A DNA stretch of 64,000 nt from Alligator mississippiensis (taxonomy: Eukaryota; Chordata; Crocodylia; Alligatoridae): the NCBI RefSeq assembly GCF_030867095.1, contig NC_081826.1:39906001-39970000 (forward strand). Direction: 5' to 3'. Positions 34,236 through 45,224 of the stretch are shown one piece after another. Position numbers and translations under genes: made by a program. The notes beneath the pieces were generated by a model. It was not told the DNA's origin. It saw nothing but the letters and a program-made list of their open reading frames with translations, and did not search any database. Each line of letters opens with the position of its first letter. Position 1 is the first letter of the stretch.

Positions 34236-34479
34236 ATCCCTGAAGATGAGCCTAGTAACACTAAGTTGAGGACAAATTATTTATAAATACACTCATAAGC
34301 TTAACAAAAACCATGGCTACAACAAATGATACACTGTGGTATCTGCACTAAACCTGCTTAAAAGATTGAAAGATTGCCAAGACTGAAATATCTTTCAAGC
34401 ACATTACAGCTTGTAAGCAGATAATACCATTATAGTTCAGAACCTGTCTCACAGGGTACCCATTGGATCAAAAGAACAA
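34236..34479. other. AT-rich spacer
   Basis: No recognisable feature. Confidence 0.4.
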
Positions 34480-34755
34480 ATAATAGAAGCAATAAATCAA
34501 GTGGGGAAAAGGCACCATTGCTAAAGCTACAGGCTAGATAAGCAACATGGTAGCCGTTAAGAAGCCAAGCAAGGTATGCGTGTGCATAGATATATGCAAA
34601 GATCTATGCAAAGCACTGAACATGCTCTCTGTCAAATATCTGCAACTGAAGAAATATAACCTACCTGTGCAAAACCAAAAATATTTTCAGCACTTGATGC
34701 CAAATATGGATATTGGCAAGTGCTACTGGGTAAGGGAAGCATCTAACTCATAGCT
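34480..34755 (+). pseudogene. Ancient Ty3-type reverse transcriptase relic
   Basis: The reading MVAVKKPSKVCVCID, CKDLCKALN, KKYNLPV and a YWQVLLG-like segment in another frame follow the RT pattern VVVKKPNGKLRICIDPKDLN...YPLP...GYWQ. It is far more diverged than elements 1-3, and its wording is closer to mag/K02A2.6-type Ty3 elements. It is an isolated fragment with many breaks. Confidence 0.55.
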
Positions 34756-37539
34756 GGGACCCAGCAGGCTGACCTCGTAGTTAAAATTGCTCATATTCTA
34801 CCAAAGGAATTGCAAAAAGCAAATTCAATACATTGCAAGACATTCTTGAATGTAATAAAACATTAAAAAACCCTTGCTTGAGAAGCATTAATAGTAGCCT
34901 GGGTGCCTCTAGTTGCAGCAATAATAATATTGGCAGAGGTGAAAGAAATAAGAGAAGAAAAAGGATGAGTTGCATGCAAGGTAAAATCTTACCCCTTTTG
35001 AGATGCTAAAGAACTCCCACATCTATGAGGAGGAGCTCCTATCAGGATCAGATGATTTCCTCAGGACAAATCAGGAACTTAGAAGAAAGTTGAACAGATA
35101 CATTCTTGCTCATCTAACACAAAAGTGGATGGGCATATTTATTTTGCTGAGAATGCAAACATATCAGGGCCCACTACAGGAAGACATAAATATGGGTGTG
35201 GAGCATGATGAAATACATATTTCATCACGGCTTGTCAGCAGGACATGAAAGGAGCACAATCCAACAAGCAAATAATGCATATAAGGTAGATGTTGTTGTA
35301 AGCTTTCACTTCAAGACACCAAAGAATCAAATGCAAGGCAGTCTCCTGTTCTTACAAGGAAGACTTACAGTCCTCGGGTGCCTCAAAGGCATACGCAACA
35401 CTTCACAGCATACTAAGGTGTGGAAGAAAACTCCCTCAAGCCCATACAAAAATAAGTCTTTCTATGGGTGTTAATTTATAAGTGATGATAATTACTGTAA
35501 TAGAAGGGAGTGTAATAGAATGTCAAGCATGTAATCCAGTTGCAGAATTTAATTTTGCTATCTCAAATGTGGCAAAAGGATGTTAAGAAAACAGTTTTCC
35601 AATAGGGGGCACTATAGCACTACAGTACTTGTAGAATAAAATACTGTATAGGCCATGTCTAAGAATTTGGGGCATGACTACACTGCAGTCAGAGGTATGA
35701 TGACAGCACAGGTAATCACACCAATCTAGTTTGGGTGACAATACAACAGATTGCTACTAGCCCACAGGAGACTGTAACACTCAGGTGATTGGCCTGGACA
35801 GAAGTCCGTGCCACCATGGCTTCATTGCTGCCATTATCCAAGTTGGTGTGCAGTTGCTGCCTTCATATCTCTCAACTGCAGTATAGACAAATCCTTAGAG
35901 AACTCTACTTTCAGGAAGTGCTTGATCACAAAGGACTGCAAGTGTGGAAGAAGTAATAAAGCCTGAATAGTGAACTGCTTTGCCTTTCTTTTTTATGTAC
36001 GAACACTCCCTACATGGAATTTGATTCTCTTCCTGATACTTTAATATATGCAATGTTTTCGCTTGTGTCTTTCTAAGCTCTTTAGAACCTCATGGACTAG
36101 CTGTGCCTGAGAAGGGACTTGACCAGCATAGAAAATGCCTTAGAGAGGTACGATTTCTCCTGGAGCTGTCTGCTTGCATGATCAGAAGTAGGAATATGCC
36201 TTTCTCAGATGTACCAATTCTCTAAGTTTGTCTGCAGCAGTTAAGCCATGGCTTTACCCATTCTTTTCCCATTTCCAGTTCAGTTGATTTAGGGAGAGGA
36301 TCTGCTGGAGTTCAAACCTGGTGCTCCATTAGGCACAAGGATACTACTTACAAGCCTTACATGGATCTACAAGGGAGTAAGACAACAAAGATCATCTTTT
36401 TCTTGTAGACCTGCCCTGCATGGTTGTGTTTAATCTAGATGCAATTTAGTACTTTAAAAATAGGTCTTAATCTCTTCCAGTATATATTACTGTATATATT
36501 ACATAGAAGACTTTTTATCTGAATTAACCCATGGAGAGGTCCTAGAGAGAATCATACTTGTTTTATTTTTACAGGAGATTTATTGCTTGAAATAAAATTC
36601 TTCTGTCTCACATTTACTGTTGTTGTAATCACCACTGATCAAACCTAGCATATAAAATTTAGAAAAATTGTTTTTAATACTGGCTAATCTAATATAGGCA
36701 GATTAATGACAGCAATATTAACATATAGAGATGATAAATAAGAAAACATGACTATTAGTGAAACAATACATGAAGTTTCATCTACAGAAAAGCATAACCA
36801 ACAAACCAAAATTGGCATTGGATCATCATTCTGCATAAAATATAGTTACTGAATTACTCAGCATATGAAACAAGAGGTCTTTTTCCCCAGTATATTTTGA
36901 ACACTTCAAACAACAAAGCAATCTGTTAAATTATATCTTTATGTTTGAAGGTAGTACTGCTGATCCCAAGAAAAAGAAATATCTAAAATTATTTTCTTTA
37001 TCATTTCTTCAACTGATTTCAATTAAAATATAGTACTTTTAGCCAAAAAAAGATCACCAGGCTCACAAGCTTGTACTTAACAGGAGATACAGCCACCACC
37101 AAACAAGGCTTTTCTTGTGGAAATATAGACAATTTTGAAGATTTTGATTTTTGATGTATTCCTTCCCATCCTTAGTAAAAAAAAACCCTCTGTTTTAGGT
37201 TTCTTCAAAAACTAGCACTACCAGGAGCATAATGTTCTCTGATACTTTATTGAAATATTTTTACAGCATTTTCTCAGAGGGAAGTGCATGTCATCTTTTC
37301 AGCCATCAACATTACTTCATGTGACATCTGTGTTTTCCTTGGAGGTTTCCTGTACAAATACTGAATAGAACCAACTATGTTTGTCTATGTGTAAAATATT
37401 TCAGACAACAATGTACATTATATGTTGATTAATAAACTAGAATAATACAAAAAGAAAATCAGCATAGCACCCATTAACTGATAAAAGAAAACAGGGCTCA
37501 AAATGCAAGTATAAAGAAAGTACCATTAAGCAGAAGGTG
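34756..37539. other. AT-rich unassigned DNA
   Basis: I see no coding region, repeat end or RNA gene. Short open frames at 35003-35474 have no recognisable domain and may be further decayed transposon sequence. Confidence 0.45.
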
Positions 37540-37930
37540 TCCTACAAAGATTAGTTCCTGACTACATGCAAGTTATGTCAATACCTACAAAGAAAATATA
37601 AAATTACTACTGTTAAGTTTGCAGATGATACAAATTTGGGGGAGTGATAAATAATGGCATGACAAATCAGCGATTTAGAGAAATTTGGATCATTTGGTAA
37701 GCTGAGTTTGAGCAAACGTAGACTTTTTAATTCAGTTAAATGGAAAGCCAGAAACAAAGATGATAGACCATACTTAGGAGACTGAACTGTCTCCTGGAAG
37801 AAGTCGCTCTGAAAAGGTGTTTGGGGCTCATGATGAATAATCTATTGAAAATGAACTCATATGTAATTATTCATTGGAACAATATATGAAGTGCAATGCT
37901 GTTGCAAAAGGGCAAAATAACTGTACTTTC
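37540..37930 (+). mobile_element. Very old CR1 relic
   Basis: Fragments such as gtttgcagatgatacaaatt (FADDTN-type box), the following region where CR1 has its linker helix, and gaacaatatatgaagtgcaatg to ttgcaaaa fit the CR1 RT palm and thumb in the plus orientation. It is heavily mutated and cannot be translated as a unit. Confidence 0.5.
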
Positions 37931-40900
37931 ATCTTTGGAAATCTTATTGAAAAAGTCAAGTAAACGTGGGCCAGTAACAGTTCTTCTGTATTTAGTGTGG
38001 TGATAGAGGTTGTAGTCTGGAGACACTTCTTACTTACACTACAGAGGTTGGGAATTGGGAACTGGCCCCTCAGTTAAGGAGTCAGTTAGAGCCAGAAAGG
38101 GTCTGTAGAAGTTGCTTATTGCTCCATGAGTTTGCTGGTCTCATTCATTATATGCCTGTATTTCTTGAACCCAGTGATCACTACATTTAGCATTGGCGCA
38201 GACAATTCTAAGGAATTAACATCTCCTCATATCACTTCATCTGGATAGATCAGACATTACTGTTTACAAAAATATTATTTCAATATGTATTTTATTCAGA
38301 TTAGTTAATTGCAGAAATTATATAAGCCCAATTCGTGCATGGAAAAATATTTAGAAAGGAAAGTCTGAACTTACTATCAATGTGTTGATTTACCATACAT
38401 GTAGTTTTTGTGCATCTTTAACTCATTACGGAGGCAGAAACACTTCTGCAACTCACTGCAGTTACTCTGAAATATTTAAATAGTGAGAACAATGAGTCCA
38501 GGCTCGAATACATCTGAATTGCCCTTCAGTAAGAAAACACAAAATATATCCTAATAAATGAGCAACCCTAAAGTAAACCCTACATCACTATCACCTAGAT
38601 GTAACTACACTTAATCTCCCCTTGATCTTTGCACGGAACTCTCATTGCATGCATAGCAAGGGCAGTAAATGGCTCTAAGGAGTTATATACTGTTTCACAG
38701 AAAGGTTTAAGACAAACACAGACTGAGGAAAACTGCTGATTTAGTAACAGAATATTTTACAGCAAAGGTGGCCACAAATTGGCAGTATTAAAGGCTTCAT
38801 TTTGGTTGGCTGACAAGTGTGAATATAAATCCTGTACAGAACAGGTAGCCAAGTGCCAGCAATATCTTTCTTTGAAAAATATTATCTTCACTTAGATCTT
38901 CTTCATATCATCAGTCAATCATAAAGCTGTGCTGTTCCAACTAAATACCTTTACCATTACACAACACTATGTGAATATGATACAACATAGAGCATGATCC
39001 TGCCAGAACAGCAGTGTATAGTGTTTTGTACCTGAAAAAGACCACATTGGCCTGGTTTAGGCTAGGCACATAGGTCATGTTTGAAAATAGATTTTCAACC
39101 ACCAGCTATTTTTCTAGTTGATACAGGATCAAAGGTGTGTTCACTTGTGCTATCAGGATTGGGCTTTCTTTATTAAGAGGGCAGGAAAACAATCAGATTA
39201 TCCTCAGGGATGTTGCTAATACACAATCAGGTCAGCATCTTATAACCTGCCTCACAGAGTCTACCAGCTTTCTTTAAATTTAATGCATTAATTTAAATCA
39301 AGTAACTAAAAACTAGCAGGGAATTTTTAAGTTTTTCCAATAAAACAATGCAAAGAAGTTTATCTGCCCTATCAGAATTTTGTTTGTTTGTCCCACCCTA
39401 TGATTAGCTGCTGATTCATGCCAGCTCAATTTCTCTACACTGCCTAGCCAAATTGTTTTTCTTTTATGGGGAGGTGTTTTAAATTCCTGGGAGTCTGCAT
39501 TTCTTGAAATTACATTTATTTTATCTAATAAAGCGAACAAGAATTTTTAAAAAACCCTGTAGAATTGTTATATTCCTGTTTTAGTTCACCAATTAGATCA
39601 AAATTTCAAATGAGATTATGTAGGAGGCAGATGATATTGCCACAAACCTTTGTATGGATGGTAATAAGATACACAATTAAAAAGCAAATGGATTGACTTA
39701 ATAAGCAGACATGTACCAGCCTGTGGATGAAGTTCAAGCTTGCTAGATATTTGCAAACAGAGTTCAACATGCAAAGTTTCTTTTCTTTAAAAAAAGTGAA
39801 AAAAGGAACTACCTACAACTTTATGGTCACATCCTCCAACCCCTACATTCCTCTCACTGCCTACAGTGTTCCCAAACAGATGTCTCCTCTAAACCTCCTC
39901 CTCCTCTATCCACCTTCCATTCTCCACTGTGTCTTTCCTTTGCTTTTCCACATGCTCTTTTAGTTTTTATGAATTACTTCTGGATTTCAGCGGAGTTATT
40001 TCTAATTTACACCAGTGTAATTACAAGGATTCAAAGTAAAAACTGGTCTGAGAGCCAATTCTGGGCAACTATTATAACCACATAAGTAGCAGAATTTGGA
40101 TTGTGCTTCCCGTTCTTCAACTCAAAAGCCAGTATTTAGACAAAGAACTGTACAGTAAATACTTTAACACCAGATGTAATGTAATATCCTGAATGCATTA
40201 AAATTAGATTAATGGTTTTGATATGGCTGTTTGCCTTTCAGTACAAAAGGAATCTTTGCAGTATAAACCTTTGATTGACAAATATGTATGGGCTGACCTG
40301 AATGCATTAACAGCTATGCTGTTGTATGGTATCAGGAAAATAAATATTCTATTTGCTGAGAAAAGAAATGAAAGTCTTTTTATTTTCAATCAGAGAAGAA
40401 AGTACCACACCAGCCTAAGTGAAAGCAACAACCTTGGAAAGAGCATTGCATGTATGTGAAGATGAAAGGGGAGAGGATGTCAGTGATATCCTATGATTTA
40501 TAACAGCTTTGCGGTTATAGCCTGTGATGTGTGAGTGCGATGTTTTCCTAATACGAGGAATAAGTGCTCAGAGTTGAGCCTTAAATAAATGTGTAAAGTG
40601 CTGAAAAGCATGAGTGTAAAGTATGGCTTGAGAAGTGTAAATACAGATATGAAATGACTGCTCTTGAGTGTAAGAGGTTAGTTGATTGAACAATGGGAAA
40701 GAAAGAATATAGTGTTCCTTAAAGAGTTTACTATTTAGTGTGAAGAAAACGAGCATACTGTCTTCAGCCTTCCGCTCCCCATTTCTTTATTCCTTTATCA
40801 CTTTGTCAAGCTGTTTGCTTTTGAAAAATAATGATTCAGTTGTTTTAAAAACAATAACAACTCTCAGCACAAATTTACTGCTTTGCCTCTTCAACATGCT

Positions 40901-41143
40901 ACATAAACATCATCAATTCATTCTCTCAGAATACTGCTGACATCAGTGTATTATCATTTTATTTGTCAGACAGGAAAAAGGGAAGCCTTGCAAAGGTAAG
41001 TGGTGTAAGCAGGGGCTTCTGGGTGCTATTGCAAAATGAATGGTATGACAAACAGTAAACAATAACAACAACAACAAATAGTTAATGAATGAACCAGGAT
41101 TAGAAACACAGGACTTCCTGATTCTTTATTCAATGCTCTAGAT
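37931..41143. other. AT-rich unassigned DNA
   Basis: No gene is supported. The open frame at 40223-40459 has a pyrimidine-rich acceptor-like start but no recognisable domain, and I do not call it a gene. A ttacaccagtgtaatt stretch at about 40007 may be a trace of an ancient repeat. Confidence 0.4.
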
Positions 41144-41526
41144 CAGTGGTTCTCAACCTTTCTGGACTTGAGGTACTCCTCTATAACTTTTGTGAATTGA
41201 GTGGCACACAATTTTAAAAACTTATTGATATATTACCATGCTGACCTCCTTGCAATTTTTTTAAACATCAGTCTCTTTGTTAGTATGTTTTAGCTGCTAT
41301 GTAAGAGCCATGCCTTAATTAGCAAAACATTACTGATCTATCAGTTTAATAAGTGAGACATTATACTTCACTTGTGAACTGTTCCCAAAATTCTGTAATA
41401 CGTGTTTTACATGTTTTTCTGTAATACAGCCTCAACTTTCCTCTGTAGAATACTCCAGGGAATCTACTGTGGGTTGGGAAAGTTGAAACACTATCAAACT
41501 CTGATAATCATTTAGTGGGTGCATGC
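41144..41526 (+). mobile_element. hAT-type element fragment
   Basis: It begins with a typical hAT terminal repeat, cagtggttctcaacctttct, after the sequence ctctagat. Its right end is not separately visible, because the next hAT element begins at 41527. It is AT-rich and non-coding. Confidence 0.5.
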
Positions 41527-41852
41527 CAGCATTTCTCAACCTGTGGGTCACAACCCAAAAATGGGTTGCAAGAATATATGAAAGGGTTGCAAACAAACTT
41601 TAAAAACTGATTCTCCTTTAAAGGAGAAAAACATAGGAAACTGGCTTTTCCCTTGCAGGCTGGCAGAGTTCCAGCCTGCAAGGGGCTGTTTTGGGACCCC
41701 AGTGCCCCACACACACCTCACCCTGCCCCTCACACCAGGAGACTGGGGCCTTGGGGTGTGGAACAGCGGGTCGGGAGCAAGGGGCACTGGATTGGAAATG
41801 GCCATCAATATTTACAAATGGGTCCTGGTACAAAAAAGGTTCAGAACCACTG
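41527..41852 (+). mobile_element. Non-autonomous hAT element
   Basis: The left end cagcatttctcaacctgtgg and the right end aggttcagaaccactg are inverted repeats of the hAT type. The flanks gtgcatgc (41519-41526) and gtctatga (41853-41860) match at 5 of 8 positions, consistent with an old 8-bp duplication. The interior at 41590-41690 shares about 90 bp with 34110-34205 in inverse orientation. Confidence 0.7.
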
Positions 41853-42252
41853 GTCTATGACATATAATAGGACCCTACCTCTGAGGGTGCCTGTGGCACC
41901 CCCTGGTGGCCACACAAGGTCCATTTTATACTGTGGTTTATCAGGGTGCCCTCCAATGTTCTCACCTGCCACAGCTTTTGATGTTGTTATACATCTGGGA
42001 GGCTGCCCTCAGGCTACCTCTGTCTCTGTAGAGTCTCTACCCTAGCATTCAGGTTCAGGCCACTGAGGCCTTATTCTGCCCTGCCCTCAGGCTCAGACTG
42101 CTGAGCCTTCAAAACAGTCCTTAATCCAAGAGTTCAACCTACACCCTCCTTCTGGGTATCTTCAGTGGCCTCCCATCTCCCCCAAAGTCACCCCATGCCT
42201 AGTGGCTATCACAGCCCCTGAAACAAAACCATAAGCAAACTTATATTCCTGG

Positions 42253-42697
42253 CAAGGGACAGACATTACACATAAACCAGTTTAAGTGATCAGGTACTGG
42301 TTTAAACCTGTAACTGAACAGATGTTCAGTGCACATAAACTAGTTTGAAAATGGCTGAAACTGTTTTGAGATAAGCCTGATTGAATGTAGTATCAGACTT
42401 AACTGATTTGGGTCAAACCAGTTTATGCAATATCTGTCCCAGACCCCTTGCTGGTTTAAGTTAAATCAGAATCCCTCAGCATCCCAGCATGCTCTATGGG
42501 CTGAGCAGGGCTGGCCCCTCCCTTCTGCTCCCTGGCTGAGATTTGCAGCTCCAGCAGAGATTTGCAGGCTCAGCAGGGTCTACCCCATCACTGCTCAAGC
42601 AGGAAATCCCCCCTTTCCTCCCTCCCATCTCCCATAGCATGGACCCAGCCCCAGGGACCCTAGGCATGTGGTATGTGAGCTAATGCCAAGAGGTGTC

Positions 42698-42757
<60 letters not shown>

Positions 42758-43356
42758 TCTCTCCAGTTTCATTGGGACAGGCAGGCAGACAGAACAGGGC
42801 TTTTGCAGTTAATCAGCAGATCAGCTGGTAAACTGTTTAAGAAGTTTGAACTAATGGAGAGAGGCCATTGTTTTGCTAATCGGATGATAAAGACTCTTAT
42901 CAGCTCCCAGCTGGCTTGCTTGCCTGTCAGTTTGTTGCAGATAGTATGACAAAGCATGGAGGGAGATTGAAAAACTCCATATCATCAACAGAGGCACACC
43001 CTTCCTTGCCTCAGAATGCTAGCCCAGGACTGGGGGCTGACAACACTCCCGCCCCTTGAGAAGCCAGCAGGGAAAAGCCTGGGACCATGCAGGCAGACAA
43101 CCCTAATGAGAGAGTCCTGCCTGGGCCTGGCCATGCCTCCACCCCAGCTCAGTACTGTTGGAGGGAAGGGAGGACTGCTCTAGCACCACTCCCCGCCCCC
43201 CCCCCCCCAGCTTCTAGCCTGAGCCACTGAAGGCATGTTCTCTTCAGTCCAGAGAAAATGTCTGTCCAGTTTCCATCCAGTTCAGCCTAGCCAGGTTAAA
43301 CTAACTTGCAAAGATTGAATCAGTTCAGGCTCAGGATTTTTGAATGTCTGTCCCTA
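42253..43356. mobile_element. hAT-like non-autonomous element, copy 1
   Basis: The left end caagggacagacattacaca and the right end (minus strand) tagggacagacattcaaaaa are inverted repeats. A second inverted copy of the left end lies at about 42414-42440 (aaaccagtttatgcaatatc), so the left 190 bp form a hairpin-like module. It is homologous at both ends to 53980-57835. It has no coding capacity. Confidence 0.7.
42703..42756. repeat. (GT)27 microsatellite
   Basis: A perfect GT run inside the hAT-like element, preceded by gtgtctgtgc. Confidence 0.95.
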
Positions 43357-43981
43357 GCCCTGTGTCTCTTTCTAGTCCAGCAGAACTCCCTTCCTGAGGC
43401 TACCCTGGGTCAGAACTCCTTCCTCAGTCTAGGAGCTTTGTTTAGATCCCCTGTCTGGTTGCACCCCACCTAGTCACTAGGCTCTCCCTCCCTGATGCAG
43501 CATACAGGTTTCTTTTTACTAACTGGCAGTCTTACCGCTCTACTGCTCCTACTAGCCGACTTACAACTATGCAGTTTGCCTTACTGAAGATTTCACCCTG
43601 CACTCAGTAATAGGGGTTGTGGTCTCCTGTTTCAGTCTATCCACCAAATTTAGTAGTTTCAGACCCTTCCTGGTTGGGCAATTCTACACTGCACAAAAAT
43701 GATCATTAGGCTGAGCAGAAAAGCAGTGGTTTAAAACTGCCCTGAAGCTAACCATTTCTTTCACCAATTCAGGTGCCATTCGGGTCTCAATTGAGATGTA
43801 CTTAAGGAACAATACAGCCATTACTTATGCCATACCTCTTTGTCACAGGGCACTGAAGTGCCCTGTTCCTAAAGGGGGGAAACTGCCGGGGAAAGAGCCC
43901 TAGCAGGGAATAAGGACCCCAGCTGTGGGTTGCCAGGGCAACCAGGGGGTCAGCTGACTGAAAGCAGCAGGGCCTGGCTCC

Positions 43982-43989
43982 TATATAAA
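43982..43989 (+). promoter_or_regulatory. LTR TATA box
   Basis: TATATAAA about 140 bp into the LTR. The same box is kept at 48116-48123 in the 3' LTR. It is the likely core promoter of the element when it was active. Confidence 0.7.
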
Positions 43990-44279
43990 TCACAGGCAGG
44001 AGACCAGAGGCAGTTCCTTGCCAGCAGCCCAAGAAGAAGGAGCTCTCTGCTGCAAAAGAGAGGAGAAGCCTGCTGAAAGAGCAGCACATGATACAGCTGT
44101 GGGATGAAGAACCCTGGTAGGCCAAGTGTTGTTATAGCCAGGTGGCTTATGTTTACGTTATAGCCAAGAGACTCGAGTTTCTGTTGTGTTGTTGTTTATC
44201 ACCGGTGGTTTGGGTGAAGCTATTAGGGGTTGGAGGAGGCCTCATAAGGGACTCACAGAGGAGTGTGAGGACCCTAGCG

Positions 44280-44690
44280 CCAGTGAGGGTGCAACATTTG
44301 GGGTGCATAGACCCCAACCCCAGAGAGGGCAATTGAGAAGCCCCAGAGAAGGGGGCATTGTGGAAAAGCCCCAGAATGGGCACGGCAAGCCCCAGAGAAG
44401 GGGACAGCCTTCTGGTGAACCCCAAAGCATTCGGGGTGCATGGACCCCAGCCCCAGAGAGGGCAGGTGAGAAGCCCCAGAGAAGGGGGCATTGTGGAAAA
44501 GCCCAGAGCGGGCATGGCGAGCCCCGGAAAAGGGGACAGCTTGCTGGCGAGCCCCAGAGAAGGGGACAGCCTGCTGGCGAGCCCTGAGAGAGGGCGGCAT
44601 TGTAGGCGAGCCCCAAGAGAGGGCAGCGTTGCAGAGAAGGCCCCTGAGACAGGGCTGTATTGCAGAGAAGGTCCCTGAGAGAGGGCGCGG
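44280..44690 (+). repeat. Tandem-repeat array inside the 5' LTR
   Basis: Degenerate units built on agccccagagaaggggacag followed by cttgctggcgagcc or attgtggaaaagcccc variants recur about ten times. A shorter version lies at 48190-48345 in the 3' LTR, and related units occur in solo LTRs 26557-27647 and 55429-56393. The open frames crossing it on both strands are products of the repetition. Confidence 0.8.
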
Positions 44691-45011
44691 AAGGAGACAG
44701 AGAGACCAAACAATGTCTATTCCAGCTGCGGGGCTTGGGGCGTGGTATAAGGGGTGGTTGGAGCCATGCATAGCCCATAAGGCTAGGGTGCCCCTAAAGC
44801 ACCCATTGTAGAGCAAGACCCACAAAGAGTCCGGGAGTTCACAGGGCCAGAAATAACCTTGTCCAAGGAGACATAAGGCAGCCTCCCTAACATATGTGAA
44901 CATCAAAGACGTGGCGGGCGAGAATCCGAGGGTGCCCTTGGGCCGACTTGGCATGGGGAGGGGGCCTTGAAGAGATCACGGCCCTCCTGTAGGACCCCGC
45001 CTGTGACAAAT

Positions 45012-45030
45012 TGGTGCATTGGCCGGGAAC
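45012..45030 (+). promoter_or_regulatory. Primer-binding site, tRNA-Gly(GCC)
   Basis: tggtgcattggccgggaa, three bases past the 5' LTR, is identical over 18 bases to the site of element 2. It links replication of this element to the same host tRNA as the Gmr1-like elements. Confidence 0.85.
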
Positions 45031-45224
45031 ATAAGGCCATGCACAGGGAAGGAACCCATGTCCCTCAGAAGGGGAGACAAACCTTAGGGCTAGTACAGAT
45101 TCACAGAAAGGCAAGGCAGTGAGATTGGGAGCTTGAGAAGGCAAGCCCAGATCAAAGAAGAGACTGCTGTTAGAAAGCATAGAAGAGAAGACGTTCGGTC
45201 TGGTCTAAGACGAAAAGTAGAACC

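Larger units (their letters stand above)
41875..43697 (-). mobile_element. Decayed solo LTR related to element 3 LTR, split by a hAT-like element
   Basis: On the minus strand the end region carries aacatcaaaagctgtggcag (41966-41985), the motif shared by the Ty3 LTRs here. A gcagttccctg-like segment follows, as in element 3. A TGTGCAGTGTAG start at 43697 is possible. Removing the insertion 42253-43356 leaves about 700 bp. Ends and family are tentative. Confidence 0.45.
43841..45008 (+). repeat. 5' LTR of the coiled-coil/RRM element
   Basis: It starts TGTCACAGGGCACTG and ends GCCTGTGACA. It includes a TATA box, the family C block (ggtggtttgggtgaagctat at about 44203-44222), a tandem-repeat array, and the shared 3' motif aacatcaaagacgtggcggg (44899-44918). 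It is longer than the 3' LTR because its repeat array and family C block are more extensive. Confidence 0.88.

Noticed and set aside
33383-34269. Open frames on both strands in the GC-rich block
   Set aside because: Same reason as the CR1 leader: composition-driven, mutually overlapping, no domain.
40223-40459. Possible host exon with pyrimidine-rich acceptor-like start
   Set aside because: The 78-codon translation has no recognisable domain, there is no partner exon nearby, and the flanking DNA is AT-rich unassigned sequence.
44280-44690. CRISPR-like array
   Set aside because: Units are degenerate, contiguous and lack unique spacers; the context is a vertebrate LTR.
44153-44954. Minus-strand open frames of 178-226 codons with repeated PLLWG-like units
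   Set aside because: They are translations of the tandem array inside the LTR, opposite to the element's own strand.
15560-45030. Possible tRNA-Gly genes
   Set aside because: Only the 18-20 bases complementary to the tRNA 3' end are present, next to LTRs. They are primer-binding sites.
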